Shown here piece by piece: positions 56,483 to 64,000 of a stretch of 64,000 nt of DNA. Origin of the DNA: Ptychodera flava (lineage: Eukaryota > Hemichordata > Enteropneusta > Ptychoderidae); contig NC_091932.1 of NCBI RefSeq assembly GCF_041260155.1, positions 10,899,304 through 10,963,303 on the forward strand, given 5' to 3'. A program made the translations under genes and the position numbers. The notes under the pieces are model-generated. The model did no database searches, was not told where the DNA came from, and saw only the letters and a program-made list of their open reading frames with translations. Positions within the stretch are counted from its first letter, which is position 1. Each line of letters starts with the position of its first letter.

Positions 56483-57279
56483 AATAAAATTACTTGAAAG
56501 AAATGAATTATATGCATTCACGCCAAACATACCTGTTCAAGGTTCGATTTGCCCGGTTGAAAGAACAGGAAATAGGATGTTTGGGAACAGTTAATGTAAC
56601 CTGGCCGAAAATATTTCAGAAGCTTAGTTTTTTGCCAACAATAATTCTCATCTTGTTAACCCGTGCTCAAGTCCTGAATCTGTAGTTCCCGCACTTGTGC
56701 CTGTTGGCGTTGTCTATTAAACGATTAGAATGTAATCAGACGTAGAGATGGGGATATTTCTACCTCTACCCGTTCTTTGCCGTTCTCATTAGTTGATAGT
56801 CGCCTCACTACATCCGAACAAATGCTAAAGAAAATCAAGTCCTGCACTTTTTATTTTATATACAGTGGCCACTGATGAATGGAAGCCACAGTGCCGTAAA
56901 AAACTGCACGGATACAGAACTGCATGTTTAATTGCTTAACATTTACGTACACTAATGGATGCACTAAGACAGTTCGCCAGTTCATTGAGGCCAAAGACTC
57001 TCTATATTGAGGCCAAAGACAGTCTATGTTGAGACCATGTTAAGGTAGTAGAGATAGTAGCAGCCGATCAGTGGCTTCACGGTTTCACGGTGAAAAGCCT
57101 GTTTTCGATTGGTCGGCCGTTCTGGCTGATGCGCGAGATTTGTAGTTTAGGCGTTATCTTATGGCAGTGGTTCAGAAGTAGTGAGGTGGCAATCAATTAA
57201 TGCGAACGCTGTAATCGATTCGTTAAGTATCTAAGAGAAAATTCTAAAACTCTGACACTTGTCTCTAATTTTCCACAGG

Positions 57280-58408
57280 GTTCAATTTTGTTATGTTTTG
57301 TTTTATTTTGTTTTATTTTTATCTTTGACTTCCCTACGTCTTAAAGTTGGTAACTTTACACATATTCGCTGATGATCAAACCTTAAGCGGATCAGGCACC
57401 AATATCGAGGAAAATGAATTAAAATTCCTTAACGATATTACACCGGTTTCTTCCTCGGTTTTCTAGCAAAGCTATGTCAGCTAATACGTCCAAAACCATA
57501 AGTATGGTTATAGCGTCACGTCCAAAAGTTAATCATGTGATTGATTCAAATGTATATGTTCATGGAAGCATTAGAAATATGACATTATAAATGTTTTCTA
57601 TCACACCATTCTTGGCATTGATATTGACAGTACCTGAAGTTGGGATTCTCATCTCGATAATGGATGCATAAAATTGTATATCAGATTCTGAATTTTAAGG
57701 AAACTGTGTCCCTTAACGACATTTTCTGTCTGTAATTGATTGTTTCTGCAGTGTGTAGGGCAATACAACAAAGGCGAACCTTCGCTTGATATACGAATTT
57801 CAACAACAGGCTTGTAAAGTCGTACTTGAGGTTAATGTCATAATATCAACAAAAACTCCTTTCTCGCGTCGTAAAATGTTACCAGTGGACCTTCGCACTC
57901 GTCTGACTGTTTGATTGCTGTTAGAAACTTTCTCACTTCTAAAAAGTGAAGCGTCTGATTCCTTAAACCAGTTCCTTTATGTATCCTATATAAAATTTTG
58001 AATAATCGTGGATCAAGTAACTGTTATTCATACTAATTTATTATAAATGTTTAATGATTTATTAAAAAATTATAATTTTTTATAAATACTGGACAAAGGT
58101 CATATATCGTGCAACTACAATTTGGAAAGATATTCTACTGCCTATAAGAAGCATTAAGAATTTGCAACACTTTAAAAACCCAGTTGCGCAATTTTCCCCA
58201 CAACATGTTCATGATGGTTCTTCACTGGATTGACGTTTTTATTGTTATTTTTTTTCTGTTCGATTGTTGAAGTGTCTCAATGAGTCTCTCGCTGTTTCTT
58301 GTGATTTCATTCAATTACCTGTATAAGTTTTCAATTTGTTTAAGGTCCTTCCTTTCGGCTGTGTGATGTAAATCGTAAAAATGTTGTAAGATAGACTACC
58401 CATTTGAG
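57280..58408 (+). pseudogene. decayed LINE reverse transcriptase and 3' end
   Basis: On the plus strand, broken by stops, are IFADDQTL (57363 on, the catalytic FADD box), MSANTSKTISMVI, then LGIDIDST*SWDSHL (57611-57655) and a C-terminal LLPIRSIKNLQHFK piece (58135-58175). The order matches CR1/jockey-type reverse transcriptases. The 3' end runs directly into (AATC)n, a typical LINE tail of these groups. Confidence 0.7.
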
Positions 58409-58415
58409 AGAAATG

Positions 58416-58454
<39 letters not shown>

Positions 58455-58562
58455 ACATACATACATACATACATACATACATACATACATACATACATAC
58501 ATACATACATACATACATACATACATACATACATACATACATACATACATACATACATACAT
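58409..58562. repeat. (AATC)n then (ATAC)n microsatellite at a LINE 3' end
   Basis: (AATC) repeats to about 58450 grade into about 28 ATAC units. The array starts where the LINE relic ends, so it was probably seeded by the LINE's short-repeat tail. Confidence 0.92.
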
Positions 58563-59062
58563 AGATAAATAAATAAATTATAGAGAATAGTTTGATCTAT
58601 TTATCAGAAATAAAGCTGATAAAACCCTTGGTTCTTCGTGAAATAATTTTCTGAAATACTTTTGAACCCTAACATTTTATTTGAACCCTAACATTTTAAT
58701 TAGTCATGTACAGTGAGGGACAGCATATATGATTATGTCTTCACATTGGCTGAAAAATTCATCATTCTTAGGGTGTTGGAGGAGCGTAGAAAGCGCCCTC
58801 CAGTGATGGATTTCAGTCTACTTTGTCAATTAATCATTTGAATCTTGATCGCATAAAAGTGAAATTTGGCACCAATATTCCACCTGATAAAGAACAAAGC
58901 GCTTGGAAAGATATGTAGCAAATAGGAATATTCATATCGACAAGTGGTGACATGATTTGAAAATGTCCACATCTAGATAAACTGTAAGGGAAAGCTCGAA
59001 TTAGTGTTACCTGTTAGGAGAGAACATTCGTTTGTCAATTCATATAAAGTGATTATACTCAC
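58563..59062 (-). other. intron of the lectin-like gene
   Basis: Nothing recognised, except a direct repeat of TTGAACCCTAACATTTTA near 58660-58700. Confidence 0.35.
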
Positions 59063-59086
59063 GTGGTAAAGTCGGAATCATAGTGG
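59063..59086 (-). CDS. lectin-like gene, 24-bp microexon
   Basis: Between TTTTTTCTATGATACAG and TTACCAC|GTGAGT lie 24 bases in phase 1 at both ends, coding TMIPTLP plus split codons. Joined to its neighbours it reads ..ESPAV-A-TMIPTLP-P-CEF.., an unbroken Pro/Thr-rich linker into the lectin domain. Evidence is splice-site quality and frame fit on both sides. Confidence 0.6.
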
Positions 59087-59817
59087 CTGTATCATAGAAA
59101 AAGGAAAGTATTATTAGAAACAATAGTTTAACGATAGCTGAACCTCAACTTGACAATGTGTCTGAAATGACAAGGCATCTTAATTGATATCCTTTAGACA
59201 ACAAACTTAAACGTAATTTCATATTAAATTGTACATTAGTTCACAGTTTGGAATATATCTGGGTCTCCTGACACACAGAAGAGTTCGGCAATAAAAAATG
59301 TGAACTTTAATTCACATGCTTATTTTTTTAAACATGCAAAAAACATTTGGTAATATTTTTATTGAATTCAAGGGATTTTATTTAATAGACCTCATAGATG
59401 AACCATTTAATAAAATTGATAAAAGTGATGTGAACATGCATTTTGAAGCTTTTGATGCTCATAGTTTCGAAGACTTCAGAAATTACAAAAAATGACTTAC
59501 TCTCGCCTTCCGTAAATATATGTCAGCAAGTTAGAAGAAAAGAAAGTAAATTACAAGTAAAATGTGTACAATAAAAGGTTTAACTAATTATACAATTTTA
59601 TGACCGTCTGTTGCAAAATGAGCTTGATATTCACAGTCAGAAATGCTTTTCCATGTATTTATTGTGTCAAGCATTACCATATATCAAATTGATTAAAATT
59701 GCACGCATGATTTTTTTGAGATTTAATATCGAAACGGAGTTCAGTACAAATCTCATGACCGGCCTTATTTTTCCGTATTAAATGTAGAGAAAAATGAGAC
59801 GATCGAAGATAACATAC

Positions 59818-59970
59818 CTACTGCTGGAGATTCCGTTTTTGGTAGTGGTGGTGGCGGCGCTTCAGTTGGTGGTGGTTCTGTTTTCGGTGGCGGTGGGGGC
59901 GCTTCAGTTGGTGGTGGCTCCGTTTTTGGTGGTGGCGGTGGTGCTTCTGTTGGTGGTGGCGGCTGAGTCG
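59818..59970 (-). CDS. lectin-like gene, Pro/Thr/Glu-rich linker exon
   Basis: Fifty-one codons between TTATGTACCTGCAG and GCAGTAG|GTATGT, phase 1 at both ends. The peptide consists of near-identical 14-residue repeats (TEAPPPPPKTEPPP, about three copies), a stiff extended linker of the kind found between extracellular domains and often O-glycosylated. It separates the PAN-like domain from the F-type lectin domain. The repeats at DNA level explain the G/T-rich plus strand. Confidence 0.75.
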   Translation of the reverse strand, partial: RLSRHHQQKHHRHHQKRSHHQLKRPHRHRKQNHHQLKRRHHHYQKRNLQQ

Positions 59971-60659
59971 CTGCAGGTACATAAGTTGGTAAAATAAATA
60001 AGATTACTGAATACATACTATTGAATATGGCTGGATTTTCTGATTTTTATGGTTATGAGATAAGAGTAGTGTAACTTTATGTTCAGGGTTACCTATCTTT
60101 TAATCATCCACTTATGTGTTCATTTCACAGAACTGATAATCAGGTATGGTAGAAAGTGCAACGCATCTCATTATTAGACTAAGATTGTGTTCAAAAGCAT
60201 GATTTATGATAAAAAACTTAAAGGCGCATGAAAGACGTAACAGAGTACAAATTTTGAAAGGTAATCATTTAACGATTCCCCGTCATGGTTAATGATCACT
60301 GCATCCTTCTGAAGTGACCAGAAGAATACCATGTTGTAAATTTTAAGCCTTATTTGATAAACTCCTTACACTATGCTTTCCTTCTGTCATGACGTTTGGT
60401 ATGTAAGTGATGCCAGTGAATGTTTATGGAAATATTAACCAATATTTGATTGTACCAAGTGTAAAAGAAATACTTTGATAATTATCTTAAAACCGAAAGC
60501 TGCTTAAGGATAAGACCTTGTAAGAACAAACTAGTCAAAAACTAACAGCCGACCAATTATTTCACTGGCAATTGCAAAAAAATAGAATAGAGAAAAAATA
60601 GAGATAGCAGAAAAACGGGCTCAGAGGGAGATTGAAGAAAGGCAGCACAAAGGGAACAT

Positions 60660-61458
60660 GAAAGGAATCCGTTATTTGAATATTTTGTAATGCCGTTTGG
60701 AAAGCAAAATGCTCCTGTGACATATGCGACTTATGGATTGAATTTTAAATATTTATGAAACCTTTGCCAAAGCCTATTTTGATGATATGAGCGTGCACAG
60801 TGCTGGATGGAAAAATAGGATTGTCTGATCTGAGGGCAGTTTTTGACCGTTTTAGGGATGCTTACCTTAAGACCAGACAAGTGCTTCATAGGTATGCCTT
60901 CCTCGGTCAAGTCAGCTATCATAGGAAATGTATTCCTAATTTCTCACCTGTTTCAAGTGTCCGAACAGACTTCACAAACAAAGGAAACCCAAATTATGTT
61001 GTTAGGAATACATAATGCGAAAGTGCATTCAATGCCTTGAAGGAAGACTTGATGTCCGAACCAGAATTAGGCAGTCCTACTTTTGACACAGAGTTTATTG
61101 TTCAAACTGATACTTCAGAAAGATGAATTCGTGCTGTTCTAAGCCATGTCGACAATGAAGGTTAAGAACACCCAATTACGTACCTCGGTGGAAACTCTTA
61201 CCAAGAGAGGAGTCTTATCCAATCATACAGAAGGAATGTCTTGCTATTGTTTGGGCAGTCAAGAAACTACATGTCTACCTTTATGGAAAACCCGTTGTGA
61301 TACAAACAGATCACAAGCCATTGAAATGGCTGGAGAACATGAAAAATAATAACAGCCGTTTGTTACGATGGTCACTACAACTTCTGCCTTACTCCTTCAG
61401 TGCTCAGCACAGGCAAGGAGTTTGCAATAAGAATGCAGATGCATTGTCAAGAATATAA
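60660..61458 (+). pseudogene. decayed gypsy pol fragment (reverse transcriptase and RNase H)
   Basis: Plus-strand pieces in several frames: EYFVMPFGKQNAPVTYAT (60677 on), a YFDDMSVHS catalytic box (60774 on), FDTEFIVQTDTSE (about 61080) and TDHKPLKW (about 61305). They follow the normal order of a Ty3/gypsy reverse transcriptase and RNase H, with stops and frame changes. It is much older than, and not a copy of, the Gmr1-like element. No LTRs seen. Confidence 0.75.
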
Positions 61459-62329
61459 ATGACGTTTAGCTACAGGGAGTTGCTCTTTAAGTAGATATTA
61501 GTCCAAGATATTAGTGTACAAGTTCACTTTAAGAGACAGACATGACTGTCATCATCGACAAGGAGAATAAGGAAAAGCAAACAAACAAACAAAGCACCAC
61601 TTTGATAATGGAAGTGGAGAGGTGTCACAGTATTTTTACATTAACTCTGGACCAAATTACTGTATAATACATAAACACTGACTTTTACTATCACAGATTG
61701 CAATAATACATGAACACTGACTGACTTTTACCATCACAGATTGTGATATTAAAAACAAAAAGCACCGCTTTTTTCTAGAGGAAGAATGAAGATGTCATGA
61801 AGTTGGGTATTTGCGTGATGCCAGTGAATGTTTATACAAATATAAACCAATATTTGATTGTACCAGGTGCAAAAGAAATACTTTGATAACGCATGATTAT
61901 CTTAAAACCGAAAGCTTCTCAAGGCTAACACCTGGTAATATTTAATCCTTTACTTAAAGGCAATTGTGTCATGATTTCTTAGAAGCCGACGTCATGATCA
62001 GTTTAGATAATTGCAAGCTGTTTAATGTTGTTATCGCAATCTTTTAATTACGCAAATCTTAAGGCAAAAGAAAACAAGGAGATCCCAGAACGTAATGTTA
62101 ATGTGTAACTTATACAGTGAGATTTCAATATTTGTACCTCTGACGACAATGTGGCAATACTTTTGTCATATGACTATGGATAGCCAATTAAGCTAGCGGC
62201 TGAACTTGTCAGGAGGAGCTTCTGAGTTTTGGCATTATAAATTGAGTAGTTTTCTGTAGAATTGTTAGATCTCTGTTTAGACGTGAATGCCAATGAGGTG
62301 ATGAGCCGAACATTTTGATTAAAAGTTTT
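61459..62329 (-). other. intron of the lectin-like gene
   Basis: About 61800-61940 repeats, with variation, the block at 60405-60515 (ATGCCAGTGAATGTTTAT, ACCAATATTTGATTGTACCA, CTTAAAACCGAAAGCT). The two copies flank the gypsy relic in direct orientation and may be its decayed LTRs. Confidence 0.5.
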
Positions 62330-62720
62330 TTCCAAAATGAAACTACTAATAACTGTGCATTTATAGACATTGGATAATTGACATAAATTTACTTGATTGG
62401 AATAGGGTGCTTACAAGTGCACATGTGAATAAGAAATTTTATTTTGGAATTTCACCTATAAAAAATTAACTATAAATGGGGGTCTATGAGAGAACTATAA
62501 ATATTTTTTTACAACATAGAACTACCAATATGTGTGCATTGATAGATATTAAATGATTCTCATAAATGTACTTGATTACTATAGGGTAACTATAAGTGCA
62601 TATGTAAATATGCAATTTGATTTTGAAATTTCACCAAAAATGTTGATTCACTGTCCATTTATAGGTAAATGGTTGTTCAATAGTGGCTTATGGGCTGTAA
62701 TAAGTTTCTTGAGAAACAAT
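62330..62720. repeat. two to three inverse units of the 180-bp dispersed satellite
   Basis: Units near 62354 and 62533 (period about 179 bp) are the inverse of those at 22100-22800, sharing ACTTGATT..ATAGGGT, GGAATTTCACC and TCTATGAGA words. Here they are followed by a solo ACAGCCACTGTCCCTT end motif near 62772-62787. Confidence 0.6.
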
Positions 62721-63101
62721 AATATGTCTCTCTGTACAATTACAAACCAAACAATAAATGAAGGTAAACATTACAGCCACTGTCCCTTTGGATATTCATA
62801 GCTAATTATACTGTCTGCAAGTACTTGATAGGATTGTTTTTGTGACATGTGATCTTTTCTCATTAAATTACTTGAAACCTTTCATAAAAATGATTATTTG
62901 AAAATGTTAAAAGTATACTCTTTAAGTTCAAAGGTCGAATGAGAAATCATATATTCGGATTGAGTTTGACACGCAGGGGAGAGTCACTGTTTTTTGTGCA
63001 TTAAAATGGAAGAGCGTCATTTTTTCTTGCAAACACTTTCGAAGGGTCACTATTTTTCGCACAGTGCCATTTTTTAAAATACACCCCCTGTTATTTCTTA
63101 C

Positions 63102-63314
63102 GTGTAATTGTGCCTGTTTTGTAGCCAGATTGTGCTCGCTTTTCTCCAATGGTGTGTTTCAACCAGCATTGCTTCTTTGGTGTTAGAACCCAAGCAACAC
63201 AGCCGTCAGTGTTTCTACAATCTTCGCAACACTCCTCAGGACTCTTTTTGATGTTCTTTTGTCCTTTATTCAGGTCATTACCTGGTCTGCGGTAGCCGCC
63301 TTCGATCTCACAAC
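63102..63314 (-). CDS. lectin-like gene, PAN/apple-like exon
   Basis: Seventy-one codons, phase 1 at both ends, from ACATGAAG|GT to ACAC|GTAAGA. The peptide CEIEGGYRRPGNDLNKGQKN is followed by SPEECCEDCRNTDGCVAWVL and QCWLKHTIGEKRAQSGYKTG. The Cys spacing (C..CC..C....C......C) and the AWVL..CWLK core fit PAN_4/apple domains, disulphide-bonded modules of secreted proteins binding protein or carbohydrate. In phase with the linker exon it starts the domain series PAN - Pro-rich - F-type lectin. The acceptor's pyrimidine tract is weak, and the signal-peptide exon would lie to the right, possibly outside the window. Confidence 0.78.
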
Positions 63315-63772
63315 CTTCATGTAACATAAGTAAAACATTATTTCTAGAGATCAGCTAGCATTCTAATTTGGACGGTTTGTGGAACAGTATAAAGATACAG
63401 CTGATACCAGGTGCTGCCACTGCCAGGACTATTTTGTATTCATGCTTACGCCGCAAAAATTGAGGTAACACTTCATAAATTGTCATCGTTGATATACACG
63501 TATTTTGAGAAATGTATTAGAAATAAGACCAAAAAGTCGAAATTATACAAATTGCAGGCGATTGGGAGGGATAACAACACAATAGAGTTACAACCAGTTG
63601 AATGCTGTATAGGGTAATGGAATATTTTTAATTTTAATACATTAAAAGTCATTTCTTTTTCTTCATGCAAACTGTATATTTCTTTTTGTTTTGGCATCAA
63701 GAGAATATTTCTCGATAATTTGAAGAAGAATATTGTTAATAAATAAGATTTGGCACATTTCGTATATCTTAC

Positions 63773-63843
63773 GTGTTATTGTGCCTCCAACATACGCCGG
63801 GGACATATAACAATGCCACCAGTTTTTTCCGATCTTATTGATC
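63773..63843 (-). CDS. possible partial second PAN-like exon
   Basis: The end GGCACAATAACAC|GTAAGA repeats, almost base for base, the end of the exon at 63102. Before it the frame reads KIGKNWWHCYMSPAYVGGTI, with a C-terminal PAN flavour but without the Cys-rich core. It may be a truncated or degenerate duplicate, or the second half of a split PAN exon. Confidence 0.35.
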
Positions 63844-64000
63844 CTTTTGGCGACAGAAGAAAATTACATATCTTCTGATCATTGTTGGAATGGGACATCA
63901 GAAATCGCCAAATAATTATTGTCAGTCAGTGTGAATAATTTGCTAAGTCAACCGCGAAAATAGAAAATGTCGACATCTTTAAGGTTATCTTGTCCACTGC
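63844..64000. other. no gene recognised at the window edge
   Basis: Probably intronic for the lectin-like gene, whose 5' exons (signal peptide) are expected further right. Confidence 0.3.

Noticed and set aside
59505..59520. Possible 5-6-bp microexon before GTAAGT
   Set aside because: Length and phase would break the otherwise consistent phase 1-1 series of the lectin-like gene.
59794..59997. Plus-strand Val/Leu-rich hydrophobic frame
   Set aside because: Antisense of the proline-repeat exon; hydrophobicity is a by-product of the complementary codons.

Overview
The window is eukaryotic nuclear DNA from a metazoan, most probably a marine deuterostome invertebrate such as a hemichordate or lancelet. 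It is AT-rich, with short exons carrying consensus GT..AG splice sites, large introns, and dense mobile and simple repeats. The best lineage clue is a Gmr1-type Ty3/gypsy element with integrase upstream of reverse transcriptase, a gene order reported mainly from deuterostomes. The species cannot be named from sequence alone.

Almost all host genes read on the minus strand. From right to left they are: (1) a secreted lectin-like gene (63314 down to 49950) with a PAN/apple-like exon, a Pro/Thr-rich exon, a 24-bp microexon and an F-type lectin (fucolectin/F5-8C-like) domain split over two exons; (2) a small two-exon gene of unknown function (46354-45558); (3) a serine/threonine kinase-like gene (33403-27484) joined across a 4.3-kb intron to an unrecognised domain, with damaged catalytic motifs and a one-base frame break; (4) a six-exon PH-domain gene (25622-5684, about 398 aa) whose 15.4-kb third intron is full of transposons; (5) the first exon of a DBH/MOXD1-like monooxygenase (3293-3017), with signal peptide and DOMON domain, its 5' splice site fused to a (TA)51 array. 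One short terminal exon (47243-47370) reads on the plus strand.

Mobile DNA fills the rest. There is a nested pair of TIR transposons at 301-1795, the inner one MULE-like with 64-bp perfect TIRs and a 9-bp target duplication. Three PIF/Harbinger-like elements have TWA target duplications (8496-19666, 21661-23221, 30593-31338), one with an internal satellite of about 185 bp. The Gmr1-like LTR element (10214-16396) has near-identical LTRs. A full-length 5-kb APE LINE (50411-55406) has a 14-bp target duplication and a 2A-like peptide in ORF1. Relics include a gypsy pol, a LINE and a probable Penelope-like element. There are also foldback hairpins, a 51-bp minisatellite and several microsatellites.

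Two themes stand out. Repeats sit right against splice sites in three host genes. Single-base frame breaks recur in otherwise young elements and in two gene exons, which suggests either residual indel errors in the assembly or recent decay.
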